Below the pieces are notes generated by a model. The model searched no databases, was not told the origin of the DNA, and saw only the letters and a program-made list of their open reading frames with translations. Made by a program: the position numbers and the translations under genes. Shown in pieces: positions 35,447 through 45,285 of a DNA stretch of 64,000 bases. Numbering within the stretch: the first letter of the stretch is position 1; the number at the start of each line of letters is the position of its first letter. Where the stretch lies: positions 1,985,204 through 2,049,203 of the forward strand of contig NZ_JAPNKE010000002.1 of NCBI RefSeq assembly GCF_026626665.1, read 5' to 3'. Source of the DNA: Nannocystis pusilla (lineage in GTDB: Bacteria > Myxococcota_A > Polyangia > Nannocystales > Nannocystaceae).

Positions 35447-36265
35447 ATGTCACTCGCAGGCTTGGCCAAGGACACGGTGGCGATCGTCGAACGCGGGAGG
35501 TACACCGGTCCTTCGGGACAGGTGGTGTCGATCGCACAGGCGGTCGCGGCGGCGCAGCAAGGGACGGTGCTGTACCGGCCCGGCGACTTCGACGACCTGC
35601 CGATCCCGGCCGGGACGGGGCAGGCGCCGAAGATCGAGGTGTGGGCCGACACGACCGGCGGCGCGGCCCGCAAGCTGGTCGAGCAGCAGGGCGTGGCCGA
35701 GGTCGCGGCGCTCAACTTCGCGTCGGCGCGCAACCCCGGCGGCGGGTTCCTCGGCGGGGCCAAGGCGCAGGAGGAGGACCTCGCCCGCTGCTCGGCGCTC
35801 TACCACTGCCTACTCGAGGCCCGCGAGTACTACGACGTCAACCGCGCCAACGAGTCGGTGCTCTACACCGATCACGTCATCTGGTCGCCGGGGGTGCCGT
35901 TCTTCCGCGACGAGCGGCTCGACCTGCTCGAGCGGCCGTTCCACGTCGGCATCGTGACCGCGCCGGCGCCCAACGCCGGCGAGCACCTGCGCCGCGCGCC
36001 GAACGGTCGCGCCGACGTCTCGGAGGCGCTGCGGCGCCGCGCCGAGCGGGTGCTGCGGGTGCTGGCGCGGCACGGGCAGCACACTCTGGTGCTCGGGGCG
36101 TGGGGCTGCGGGGTGTTCCGCAACGACCCGAAGGAAGTGGCGCAGGTGTTCGCCGACCTGCTGCGCTCGACCTACGCGAAGTCGTTCGCCCGGGTGGTCT
36201 TCGCCATCTACGACAAGAGCCGCGAGAGGTCCACGCTGCAGGCGTTCGAGCGCGTGTTCGGCTGA
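35447..36265 (+). CDS. TIGR02452 family poly(ADP-ribose) glycohydrolase-like protein
   Basis: This 272-aa macrodomain protein is of the microbial PARG type. The signature NFASARNPGGGFLGGAKAQEEDL carries G-G-G and the catalytic Gln-Glu-Glu, followed by CSALYHCLLEAREYYD. VLYTDHVIWSPGVPFFRDE and LVLGAWGCGVFRNDP complete the fold. The family removes ADP-ribose from proteins or nucleic acids. The ATG at 35447 gives a complete N-terminal domain. It lies alone between ppiC (divergent) and the DUF1963-like gene, 140 bp upstream. There is no ADP-ribosyltransferase nearby, so the substrate is unknown. The dyad half-site GGGACAGG is read as part of S-G-Q. Confidence 0.88.
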   Translation: MSLAGLAKDTVAIVERGRYTGPSGQVVSIAQAVAAAQQGTVLYRPGDFDDLPIPAGTGQAPKIEVWADTTGGAARKLVEQQGVAEVAALNFASARNPGGGFLGGAKAQEEDLARCSALYHCLLEAREYYDVNRANESVLYTDHVIWSPGVPFFRDERLDLLERPFHVGIVTAPAPNAGEHLRRAPNGRADVSEALRRRAERVLRVLARHGQHTLVLGAWGCGVFRNDPKEVAQVFADLLRSTYAKSFARVVFAIYDKSRERSTLQAFERVFG

Positions 36266-36405
36266 GCGCGGCTCGGGAGCCCGAGGGACGATCTGCGCGG
36301 GCGGGGCGAGATGTCGCGAATCCCCGGTGGACAGGCCCGCTGCCGCGTCGACGCGGCTCCGCCCGTGGCTGCGCGCCGACCGCCGTTCTGGTATCGCTGG
36401 CGTCG

Positions 36406-38994
36406 ATGAAGAAGACTCCCCCCAAGTCGACCATCCCCCCGTTCGAAGAACTCACCGAGAAGCAGCTGCGCTCGCTCGGCCAGAAGCTCGACAAGCTCGG
36501 CGATCCCAACGGCTACAAGCACAACAACTTGTTGTGGAAGAGCACCGACCGGGCCGCGCCGCTGCTGTGGCACCTGGTCCGCCACGGCCTCGTGCTGCAG
36601 ACCGTGAGCTCCGCCGGGATGTTCCGGATCCTCGGCGAGCACACCCACGACGTGCCGGCCGCCGACATCATCGCGGTGCTGCGCCGCCTGCCCCCCGACA
36701 TGGGCGTGCTCGACAAGGGTCAGGCGCGCGACTGGGCCTCGTACACGCCGGGGGTGCTCACCTCCGTGAACGATCTGATCACTGCCGCGTACGTGGCCGA
36801 TCCCGCGGCGGTGCAGGCAGTGCGCGACGAGCTGCCGGAGAACCTGCAGCTGGCGATCGACTTCGTCCGCGCCCGCGCGGGCGAGTCGATCCCGTCGGAC
36901 TCGAGCGTGACGATCTTGCGGTACCTGGTGGCGCAGCACCTCGAGCGCGGGCTGGCGGGCAACTGGGACTGCCCGTGGATCGAGGGCGGCGAGCTGGTCG
37001 AGTGGCGGCTGCAGTCGACGAAGGACGTCGAGCAGCTGGCGGCGCGGTTCGGCTCGTCGTGGGCCGAGGAGGCGCTGGCGTGGATCCTGCCGCGGGTGAA
37101 GCGGTTCCGCGAGCATTCCGGCGAGATCAGCCGCAACGGCCTGGCCGGGCTGCGCCTGGCCACGCTGTCGGACGTGATCTACCTGTTCGGCGACGGCTAC
37201 TGGAACCCGAGCTCGCTGTTCGAGGTGCTCGACGCGCGCACCGACTCGCCGGCGGCCCTGTTCGCCGCGGCGAACAAGCTGGCGGAGGAGGGCACCGCGC
37301 CGTTCAAGATCACGGTGCCGCAGATCCGGCCGGAGAAGCCGACGCAGGCGGCGAGCGACGACGACGAGGATGACGACGAGTACGGCGGCGACGGCGACGG
37401 CGACGACTACGACGAGTTCGACGAGTACGGCGGCGACGACGAGGGCGAGGGCGACGGCGAGGAGGATGACGCGATCCAGGACGCCGGCGGCGACGACGAG
37501 CGGGTGAAGAGCCTGGCGATGATCCTGACGGTCGTCGGCATCGAGCGCGCGCACGCGGCCGGCCAGGCGATCCCGGCGGAGCTGGACGCGCGCATCGACC
37601 TCGACCGCGTGTACGAGAGCGAGCCGGTCCTGATCGCGCGGCTGCGCGGGGCGATGAAGATCCTCGGTCCGGCGCGCACGCACGCGATCCTGCGCGCGAC
37701 GCTGGCCAAGGAGTTCTGGTTCGGCAAGGTGGCCGCGTTCCTCGACGTGCACTTCGACCCCGCGCTGGTCGAGGAGGCGATCGGCCGCCTCGCCGCCAGC
37801 CAGTACGCCCCCGAGGCCGGGCTGCTCGGGTACGCCGCGCCGGCGCTCGTGCCGTACCTGGCGCGCGCCCAGCAGCAGGTCACCGCGCCCGACTTCAAGG
37901 CGAGGTTCGGCGAGGCGATCCTCTACATCCTGGCGCGGGCGTCGGCGGCTGGCGAGACCTGGGACCCGGCGCTCGACGAGCACGTGCAGCTCGATCAGAT
38001 CCAGTTCAACTACGGCGGCAGCAAGGTCGATCCGGTGCTGGCGTTCCTCGACAAGCTGCCGCTCGCGCGGTGGGCCAAGATCGTCGCCGCCAACCGCGAG
38101 CGCTGCGCCGGCGAGCCGGACCGCCTGGTCAAGGTGCTGCGGCCCGATACGCCGCCTGAACTTTTGGACATGGTCTTCGGGGCAGTGATGGCGAAGCCGC
38201 AGGCGATCGGCCACGGCTCGCTGGGCAACCGGCTCGGCGCCCTCGGGCCCGAGATCGTCGCGCCGCTGCTGCGGGCGATCGGCGACGCGCCGGCCGAGAA
38301 CACGTTCATGAAGGAGCTCGAGCGGGCGCTCGATCCGGCCGTGTTCGCGGCGGTCAAGGAGGGGCTCGGCAAGGCGGTCGAGACGCCGGAGCAGGAGCTG
38401 CGGCGGCTGGCGGCGAGCGTGCCGGGGGCGAAGATCCGGATCTACCGCCTGCGCCGCGGCGAGGCCGAGCCGGCGGCTGACTCGGTGGCGCGGATCGGCG
38501 GGACGCCGCGCGGCATCGTGACGCCGCCGGTCGACCGCAAGGAGCCGATGACGCACGTCCTCACCCTCGATCTGGCGCAGCTGCCCGAGCTCGCCGCGAA
38601 GCATCCGGGCGCGCGAGCGCTGTCGCTCTACTTGCCCGACCCCGACACCGGCGAGCGTCACCGCCACGGCGCGCTGGTGTGGACGACCGAGGAGGAGCTG
38701 GGCCGCGCACCCGGTTCGATCGAGGACGCGGCGGCGCTGCTCGTCGAGGCCTTCGACGTGCCCGAGCAGATCTTCGGCGGCGGCGAGCTCGAGGGCGCAG
38801 CCAAGCGCGTGCGCAGGATCGTCTACGGCTCGGCGGGCTTCGTCGGCGGCGGACCGCTGTGGTTGCAGGACGGCGACCCGGGCGTCGATCCGAGCTTCCT
38901 GTTCCAGTTCGACGAGAGCCTCGCTTACATCAACCTCGGCGACTCGGGGGTGATGTACGTGTTCGACGGAGACATCGACTGGCAGTGCCATTGA
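36406..38994 (+). CDS. Large protein with acidic linker and DUF1963/YwqG-like C-terminal domain
   Basis: This is an 862-aa cytoplasmic protein. Residues 1-300 form a helical region with many W and L (WHLVRHGLVLQTVSSAG and others), unrecognised. Residues about 320-365 are a pure acidic Asp/Glu/Gly linker. A second helical region follows (HEAT-like, for example VLAFLDKLPLARWAKIVAAN). The last 190 residues resemble DUF1963/YwqG: MTHVLTLDLAQLPEL, ALSLYLPDPDTG, GGGPLWLQDGDPGVDPSF, LFQFDESLAYINLGDSGVMY. That domain is also found in immunity-like and SMI1-related proteins. A strong terminator follows. The ATG at 36406 is the first clear start. Function unknown; the multi-domain layout suggests a scaffold. 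Confidence 0.75.
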   Translation: MKKTPPKSTIPPFEELTEKQLRSLGQKLDKLGDPNGYKHNNLLWKSTDRAAPLLWHLVRHGLVLQTVSSAGMFRILGEHTHDVPAADIIAVLRRLPPDMGVLDKGQARDWASYTPGVLTSVNDLITAAYVADPAAVQAVRDELPENLQLAIDFVRARAGESIPSDSSVTILRYLVAQHLERGLAGNWDCPWIEGGELVEWRLQSTKDVEQLAARFGSSWAEEALAWILPRVKRFREHSGEISRNGLAGLRLATLSDVIYLFGDGYWNPSSLFEVLDARTDSPAALFAAANKLAEEGTAPFKITVPQIRPEKPTQAASDDDEDDDEYGGDGDGDDYDEFDEYGGDDEGEGDGEEDDAIQDAGGDDERVKSLAMILTVVGIERAHAAGQAIPAELDARIDLDRVYESEPVLIARLRGAMKILGPARTHAILRATLAKEFWFGKVAAFLDVHFDPALVEEAIGRLAASQYAPEAGLLGYAAPALVPYLARAQQQVTAPDFKARFGEAILYILARASAAGETWDPALDEHVQLDQIQFNYGGSKVDPVLAFLDKLPLARWAKIVAANRERCAGEPDRLVKVLRPDTPPELLDMVFGAVMAKPQAIGHGSLGNRLGALGPEIVAPLLRAIGDAPAENTFMKELERALDPAVFAAVKEGLGKAVETPEQELRRLAASVPGAKIRIYRLRRGEAEPAADSVARIGGTPRGIVTPPVDRKEPMTHVLTLDLAQLPELAAKHPGARALSLYLPDPDTGERHRHGALVWTTEEELGRAPGSIEDAAALLVEAFDVPEQIFGGGELEGAAKRVRRIVYGSAGFVGGGPLWLQDGDPGVDPSFLFQFDESLAYINLGDSGVMYVFDGDIDWQCH

Positions 38995-39001
38995 GGACGT
39001 A

Positions 39002-39038
39002 ACCAAACGCCTCCGTCGCGGCGACGGAGGCGTTTGGT
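39002..39038. terminator. Perfect 18-bp stem terminator
   Basis: ACCAAACGCCTCCGTCGC is followed by one G and then its exact reverse complement, 7 bp after the stop codon of the upstream gene. No U tract follows, common in GC-rich genomes. It separates two genes on the same strand. Confidence 0.85.
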
Positions 39039-39050
39039 GACACTGCTGCG

Positions 39051-40588
39051 ATGCGCAATGTGAGCAGGTGGGGATGGATTGTCGCGGCAGCGGCCGCGTG
39101 TGGTGATTCGGGCGCCGGGACGGAGGGGCTCCCGGACACGTCGACGACGACCTCGACGTCGACGACGACCATGACGACCGGGCCGACGACCGACGGGCCG
39201 ACGACCGACGCGCCGACCACGTCGACGACCTCGACGTCGACGACCGATCCGGACACGACGAGCACGTCGACGACCGGGCCGGACACGACGACGACGTCGA
39301 CGACCGATCCGGACACGACGACGACGACCGGGCCGGACACGACGACCTCGACGACGACCGGGCCCGACACGACCACGACGGACACGACCACCGGGACCGA
39401 CACGAGCACGTCGACGACCGGTGACGGCGACGACGGCGACGGCGACGGCGTGCCGGACGCGAGCGACAACTGCGTCGACGACGTCAATCCGAACCAGGAT
39501 GACGGCGACGAGGACGGGGTCGGCGACGCCTGCGACAACTGTGCGAGCGATCCGAACCCCGACCAGGGCGACGGCGACGGCGACGGGGTCGGCGACCTGT
39601 GCGACGAGGAGGCGATCGAGAACGGCGACGTGCTGTACGTGCCGGAGGGCGCGTCGATCGAGCTCGGCGGCGAGCACTGTTACGCGCAGTGGGTGAAGAT
39701 CGACGGCACGGTCACGGTGCCGCAGTACGCCGGCGACCCGAACACCGGCACGCTGACGCTGAAGTCGCAGACGATCCTCGTCGGCGCGAGCGGCAAGATC
39801 GTGGCCGACAGCGCGGGCATGGCCGGCGGCAACCCGTCGGCGCAGCTCACGGTCGGCGGCTTCGGCGGCCAGGGCACCGGCAAGGGCTGCGGCGGCGGGC
39901 CGGGCAGCTCGGTCGGTCAGGCCGGCTCGGGCGCGGGCTACGGCGGGGTCGGCGGCGCGTCGGGCAACTCGTACGGCATGAACAACCCGTGCAACAGCTG
40001 CGACGAGGCGACCATCTCGCACTGCGGGGGAGCGGTGGGGGTCGTCGGCGGCACCGACATGGGCGAGGACGTGGCGATCGGCTTCGGCGGCGGCGCGGCC
40101 GGCAACTCGAGCGGCTGCAGCAACGCGGGCGGCCGCGGCGGTCGCGGCGGCGGCTCGGTGCTGCTGCTGGCGAACGACTGGGTGCAGGTCGACGGCTCGG
40201 TGAGCGCGCGCGGCGAGGAGCCGCCGGGCGACAACTCCGCGTGCGGCTACCGTGCGGGCGGCGGCGGCGGCTCGGGCGGGGGCATCGTCGTCGCCGCGGA
40301 CTCGGTGCTCGGAGCCGGCACGATCGACGCGCGCGGCGGCAACGGCGGCCAGGGGCTCGGCGAGACGCCGGGCCAGACGTGGGCCTGGGGGGCGGCGGCG
40401 GCGGCGGCGGCCGGATCAAGGTGTTCTCGCCGGCCGACACGTTCAGCGGCATGCGCCGCGTCGAGGGCGGGGCCGGTGGGACCGTCCCGGCGACTGGCGC
40501 GAGCGTGGCCGGCCTCCCGGGCGCCAATGGCAAGACGGCGGCCGTGGCGACCATCCCGGCGAGCTACGACGACCTGACCTGCGAGTGA
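39051..40588 (+). CDS. Gly-rich lipoprotein with Thr linker and thrombospondin type 3-like repeats (one frameshift)
   Basis: A short signal with lipobox AAAAC gives a mature C-G-D-S-G start, then about 100 residues of Thr/Ser/Asp linker encoded by ACG/TCG runs. Two Asp-rich calcium-binding-type units follow (DGDGDGVPDASDNCVDDVNP, DEDGVGDACDNCASDP). The rest is a Gly-rich domain with beta strands (TLKSQTILVGASGKIVADSA, VLLLANDWVQVDGSVSARG) typical of myxobacterial surface proteins. At the G6 run 40387-40392 one base is missing, after which the other frame continues RIKVFSPADTFSGMRRVEGG to the stop at 40586. Corrected length is about 512 aa. Probable adhesive or matrix role, unproven. Confidence 0.78.
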
Positions 40589-40595
40589 ACCCGAG

Positions 40596-40666
40596 AGCAT
40601 GTCCCCAGGGACATGCTCGTTCGGGAATGTGCGAAAGGGCATGTCCGCGAGGACATGCCCTTCGGC
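40596..40666. repeat. Tandem dyads between convergent genes
   Basis: The gap holds CATGTCC-CCAG-GGACATG and CATGTCC-GCGA-GGACATG plus intermediate half-sites, all in 70 bp. These are two of the cleanest copies of the dyad in the window, at the point where two genes converge. Confidence 0.8.
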
Positions 40667-40695
40667 GCGTCGGCAGGGGCGGGGCCCCGCGGGGC

Positions 40696-42213
40696 TCACA
40701 TCGGCAGGATGCTCTGCAGCTGGCCGCCCGTCATGTCGGAGTAGACGTAGTGGCTGCCGGGCACCTGGACCTGCTGCATGCCGGGGACGTTGTCGGGGTC
40801 GATCTTCCAGGCCCAGCCCTCCTGGTCGACCAGCCACACGAACTTCTCGGCGTCGATGCTGAGGCCGATCGCGGTCGAGCACGGGTTGGTGTTGTGGCTG
40901 GCGACCAGCGTCTTGGTCTGGCGGTCGATCTGCAGCAGCGCGCACGGGCCGTTGGAGGCGACCCACACGTGGTCCTTGTCGGCCGTGATGCCGCGGAAGC
41001 AGGCGTTGGTGCCGGGGACCGAGGTGTACTGCTCGGTGTCGGGGTCGAAGGTGCTGACCGGGCCGGAGCAGCCGGCGAACCACGGGTTGCCGTCGGCGTC
41101 GACGGTGAAGCCGTACGACTGGATGTTGAACGGCGCGGTCCAGCGCGTCACCGTGATCGGGTTCTGGTCGGTGTTGATGCGCAGGAACTCGCCGCGCAGG
41201 CCGCCGAACCACGGGCGGAACTCGGGGTCGAGCGCGCCGCCGTAGGGGGCGTAGCCCTGGCCGTTCCAGTTGGGGACCGGGATGGTCTCCTCGATGGTGC
41301 CGGTCTCGCCGTCGATGCGGACGAAGTGGGCGACGCCGCCGGGCGCGTTGTAGCCGAGCCACACCTTGGGCTGGACGTACTGGCAGAGGTTGTAGTCCCA
41401 GGTGCCGGGCGTCCAGGTGACGCCGCGCGGGCCGTTGGAGAAGCCGCCGGCGAACGGCCACTGGTGGTGCCAGAGCAGACACTCGTCGGCCATCCACGGG
41501 CGGACGTCGTTCTTGTTCTGCGAGGTGTCGATCACCCCGTTGCCGTTCTTGTCGACGCAGTCCTCGAGGTTGGCGGCGAACATCGACGAGTTGCCGGTCT
41601 CGCGGTTGTTGACGACGACGAAGCGGCCGTCGACGCTGACGGCGGTGCGCGAGGGGCTGTTGCCGCCGGGGCCGGTCTTGTAGCGGGCGACCTCGACGAG
41701 CGTCTGGGTGTTGACCTTGGCGACGTCGCTCAGGTCCTGGCTGGGGATCCAGATGAAGCTCTTCTCCACCGGGCCCATGCCCATGCCGTCGCCGGGCTCG
41801 CACACCGGGTTGCCGGTGGTGCCGGTGGTGGTGGTGCCCTCGGTGGTGGTGCCCTCGGTGGTCGTCGTCGAGGTCGTGCCGGTGGTCGTCGTCGTGACGC
41901 CCTGGGTGGTCGTCGTCGTGTCGGGCCCGGTCGAGGTCGGCGAGGTCGTGGTCGTCGGCGAGGTCGTGCTGGTCGTCGTGGTCTCGCCGTTGGACTCCGA
42001 GCCCGAAGCGGTGGTGGAGCTGGTCGGGTCGGTGCTGGTCGGCACCGTCGTCGCCGTGGTCCCCATCGTCGGGTCGAGCGTCGACCCCTGGGTCATCCCG
42101 GCCGTCTCGGTGCTGGTCGCCGTCCCCGAGTCACCGCACGCCGCGAGCCCCACCGCCAGGGGCGCCGCCAACCACCGCTTGCCAACGCTTGTCTTCTGCA
42201 TGGTTCCCATCAT
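40696..42213 (-). CDS. Vgb/NHL-type beta-propeller lipoprotein, paralogue A
   Basis: This 505-aa protein has lipobox GLAAC and mature C-G-D-S-G, then a Thr-rich linker to about residue 135. The body is a propeller of streptogramin-lyase (Vgb)/NHL type: KSFIWIPSQDLSDVAKVNTQ, SRTAVSVDGRFVVVNNRETG, PYGGALDPEFRPWFGGLRGE, GFTVDADGNPWFAGCSGPVS and GITADKDHVWVASNGPCALL, with repeated strand-turn patterns about 40-50 residues apart. A close paralogue sits next to it upstream (42375-43823). Family members bind ligands, and Vgb itself linearises streptogramin, but no lyase residues are confirmed. The frame is intact. Probably surface-exposed. Confidence 0.82.
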   Translation of the reverse strand: MMGTMQKTSVGKRWLAAPLAVGLAACGDSGTATSTETAGMTQGSTLDPTMGTTATTVPTSTDPTSSTTASGSESNGETTTTSTTSPTTTTSPTSTGPDTTTTTQGVTTTTTGTTSTTTTEGTTTEGTTTTGTTGNPVCEPGDGMGMGPVEKSFIWIPSQDLSDVAKVNTQTLVEVARYKTGPGGNSPSRTAVSVDGRFVVVNNRETGNSSMFAANLEDCVDKNGNGVIDTSQNKNDVRPWMADECLLWHHQWPFAGGFSNGPRGVTWTPGTWDYNLCQYVQPKVWLGYNAPGGVAHFVRIDGETGTIEETIPVPNWNGQGYAPYGGALDPEFRPWFGGLRGEFLRINTDQNPITVTRWTAPFNIQSYGFTVDADGNPWFAGCSGPVSTFDPDTEQYTSVPGTNACFRGITADKDHVWVASNGPCALLQIDRQTKTLVASHNTNPCSTAIGLSIDAEKFVWLVDQEGWAWKIDPDNVPGMQQVQVPGSHYVYSDMTGGQLQSILPM

Positions 42214-42374
42214 GCAGAAAGCGCGGGGTAGTTCGGGTGGTTGTCCGCGTGGATTAACCTGTCAGCGGATGAGTGGATCCTCTCTGGTCGATTTCGCACA
42301 GAGCGATTGCGCGCCCGGGCCGGCGGGCCCGGACCTGGCGTCCGGGACATGTCCTCCGAGCCATGTAAAGCGCC

Positions 42375-43823
42375 TCAACCCTGCGGATTGACGACCAGGT
42401 CGAGGCCGGCGCCGGTCATGTCCGAGTAGGTGTAGGGCTGGTTGAGGCCCATGACCTGGAGGACGACCTGGTAGGTCTCGGGGTCGACCTTGTAGGCCCA
42501 CCCGCCCTGGTCGACGACCCACACGTAGCCCTCGACGTCGATGCTGATCCCCACGGGCGTGACCGCGCCGGGCAGCGGGACGCTGGGGTTCAAGATCGTC
42601 TTGGTGGTGGTGTCGACGACGACGATCCCGGCGGGGAAGCCGTTGTGGGCGATGAACGCGCGGCCCAGCTTGTCGACCATGATCCCGCGCATGCAGCCGG
42701 GACCGGTGCCGACGACGGTCCAGATCTGCGAGGCCGGATCGAGGTGGTAGATGTTGCTGTCGCAGCCGGCGACCCATAGCTCGCCCTTGGCGTCGAGCGC
42801 CATGCCGTAATAGGAGGGGAAGCCGTTGTTGACGAAGACGGTGACTGCGAGCGTGTCGTGGGCGATCCGGATCGCGGGGCCCGACGACCAGCCGGTGACG
42901 AAGAAGTCGCCGTCCTTGTTGACGGCGCCGCCGTAGGGGCCCCAGGCGTTGCCGCTCCACGGGACGTCGACCATGTCGAGGGTCTGACCGGTGGCGCCGT
43001 CGAGCCGCTCGAAGGCGCCGAGGTTCTGGCCCTGCTTGTAATAGCCGAACCACAGCGGCGGGTCCTTGGCCGGGCACTTGTCGGGCTGGATCTCGCCGAC
43101 CCACGCGAGCGGGCGCGGGCCCTCCTGATACGCGAGCGGGTTGGTCGGCGTGGGGTGGTGCCACAGGACGCACTCGTCCTGGCCCCACGCCTTGACGTCG
43201 AGCGGGCCGGTCGAGGTATCGGCGACGCCGTTGCCGTTGGTGTCGGGGCAGTCCTCGAGGCGCGCGGCGATCTTGGTGACGCCGCCGTTGCGGTTGGCGA
43301 CCGCGGCGTCGCCGTAGAGGTTGACGGAGGTGCGGCTGGGGCCGTTGTTGGCGTCGCCGAGGCCGGAGGTGTCCGGACCGGTGACGTAGCGGCCGACCTC
43401 GACGCCGGTGAAGGTGTCGATCTTGCTGACGGTGCCCTCGACCGAGTTGGCGATCCATATGAAGCTGAACTCGGGCTTGCCGCCGCCGCCGCCGTTGCCG
43501 CTGCAGCCGCTGCTGCCCCCGTCAGGCTGGACGCCGAGGTCGAACTTGACCTGCTCGGTGGTGCTGCCGGTGCTGGTGGGCACGCCGGTGCTGGTGACCC
43601 CGACGGTGGTCGTGGTGGTGCCCGTCATGGTGGCGTCGCCGCTGGCGCTGCCGTCCGTCGTGTTCGGCTGCAGCGTGCCGCCGCCGGTGGTCGGCGGCGG
43701 GGCGGTGGTGACGGTGGTGGTCCCCATGGTCGCGCTCGCAGTGCCGGCTTTGTCGTCGCCGCAGCCGAGGAGCGCGAGGGACACGAGGGCGCCGAGGACG
43801 TGCGAACGAGACGGAAGAGACAT
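42375..43823 (-). CDS. Vgb/NHL-type beta-propeller lipoprotein, paralogue B
   Basis: This 482-aa protein has lipobox LALLGC with mature C-G-D-D-K, a Thr/Ser linker to about residue 105, then a Gly-rich joint (CSGNGGGGGKP) and the propeller: FSFIWIANSVEGTVSKIDTF, SRTSVNLYGDAAVANRNGG, PYGGAVNKDGDFFVTGWSSG, GMALDAKGELWVAGCDSNIY and GISIDVEGYVWVVDQGGWAY. It shares the blade pattern and the D-E-C-L/V-L-W-H-H motif with paralogue A, so they arose by duplication. Role unknown. The frame is intact; the ATG at 43823 precedes an ordinary signal peptide. Confidence 0.82.
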   Translation of the reverse strand: MSLPSRSHVLGALVSLALLGCGDDKAGTASATMGTTTVTTAPPPTTGGGTLQPNTTDGSASGDATMTGTTTTTVGVTSTGVPTSTGSTTEQVKFDLGVQPDGGSSGCSGNGGGGGKPEFSFIWIANSVEGTVSKIDTFTGVEVGRYVTGPDTSGLGDANNGPSRTSVNLYGDAAVANRNGGVTKIAARLEDCPDTNGNGVADTSTGPLDVKAWGQDECVLWHHPTPTNPLAYQEGPRPLAWVGEIQPDKCPAKDPPLWFGYYKQGQNLGAFERLDGATGQTLDMVDVPWSGNAWGPYGGAVNKDGDFFVTGWSSGPAIRIAHDTLAVTVFVNNGFPSYYGMALDAKGELWVAGCDSNIYHLDPASQIWTVVGTGPGCMRGIMVDKLGRAFIAHNGFPAGIVVVDTTTKTILNPSVPLPGAVTPVGISIDVEGYVWVVDQGGWAYKVDPETYQVVLQVMGLNQPYTYSDMTGAGLDLVVNPQG

Positions 43824-44155
43824 GAAAATACCATCGGTGGTTCGGTAACGCGCCGCAAGCGCTGTCCCGGGGGTTTTCGCGCGCGGGTCGTGTGGATCCA
43901 CGCGTGCCTCGAGGCGCTCGGCAGAGGTCATAACCCGGGTGGGCCGGTCTGCAAGCGCGAGGGTCGAGCCCGCTCGCGGATCGGGGAGACCGCGAGGCAT
44001 CACCTGGCGAATGCGACATGTCCGATCGGACATTGCCAGCGCGCGCGGCGATGTCGCGCGCGCCGTGTGCCGCGGTTGCGCGGAGGGGCGCCCCGGCCTG
44101 CGGGCCGCCGTTCCAGGGCCGACGCGCGGGCCCGGCGGGAGGGTATGGTGCCGCC

Positions 44156-45285
44156 ATGCGAACGACTTACGTCTTGTTGGCCGCCGCGCTGCTCCCCGCC
44201 TGCAACGGGAGCGCGGGCGATACGACCGCCGACGCGTCGGCGGGGCCCGGCATCACCGGCGTGACCGGGCAGGGGCTCACGAGCACGAGCACGGCCGCGA
44301 GCGAGAGCGAGAGCGGCGGGCCCGGGGCGAGGGCAGCGAGGGCGCCAGCGAAACCGCCAGCGAGACGCCGACGACAGCAGCCCCGCCGACGAGCACGAGC
44401 ACCACCGGCGAGCCGTCGACGACGACGACGACCGAGGCGACGAGCACGAGCACGAGCACGAGCACCGCGACCACGGAGCAGACGAGCACGACCGGAGTGG
44501 TCGAGGAGAAGTGCCCGTGCCCGGACCTCGAGGTGCCGCTCGACGACGGGATCTTCGTGCTGTCGAAGACGGCGCAGCTGTGGAAGTACTTCCCGCAGAC
44601 GCACGACTTCGAGCTGCTGGGGCCGGCCGACTGCGGCCTGGCGCCGTCGACGTTCTCGATGGGGGTCGACCGCGAGGGCTTCGCGTGGGTGCAGTACAGC
44701 GACATGAAGCTGCGCAAGATCGACGTCACCGACACGACGCAGTGCAGCGACCCCGGCTTTACGCCGCTGCAGAACGGGATCGAGAATTTCGGGATGGCGT
44801 TCGTGTCGAACAGCGCCGACGACAAGTGCGACCGGATCTACGGCAACCACTACAACGGCGTGGCGAACGGCGACATGGTCAGCGAGTTCTTCAGCGTCGA
44901 CCCGGAGACGCTGGCGGTGGTGCCGCACGGGCTCAGCGACTACGGCCTGGCCGAAGTGACAGGCACCGGCGACGGCCGGGCGTTCCTGTTCGCCGGACCG
45001 GACCCGTCGGTGCTGGTCGAGGTCGACAAGGCGACGGGCGCGACGATCGAGGTGACGCCGCTGCCCGGCGTGAAGACCGGCGGCGGGTTCGCGTTCGCGT
45101 TCTTCGGCGGCGACTTCTACTTCTTCACCGACAAGGAGTCCGACAGCACCAGCGAGGTGACCCACCTCGACTACGACGACAGCGACGGCAACGGCGTGCA
45201 GGACCTGAAGGTCGTGGTCGAGGACGCGCCGCTGCGGATCGTCGGCGCCGGGGTGTCGACCTGCGCGCCGCTCATCCCGCAGTGA
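44156..45285 (+). CDS. Propeller-like lipoprotein (one apparent frameshift)
   Basis: The start at 44156 gives signal and lipobox (RTTYVLLAAALLPACNG), then a Thr/Ser linker. The frame slips by one base at the GGGG at 44334-44337. The continuing frame carries more Thr linker, then CPCPDLEVPLDDGIFVLSKT, STFSMGVDREGFAWVQYSDM, LRKIDVTDTTQCSDPGFTPL and VEDAPLRIVGAGVSTCAPLI, a third propeller-style protein like the two minus-strand paralogues. Corrected length about 376 aa. It diverges from paralogue B. Ligand and role unknown. Confidence 0.75.
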
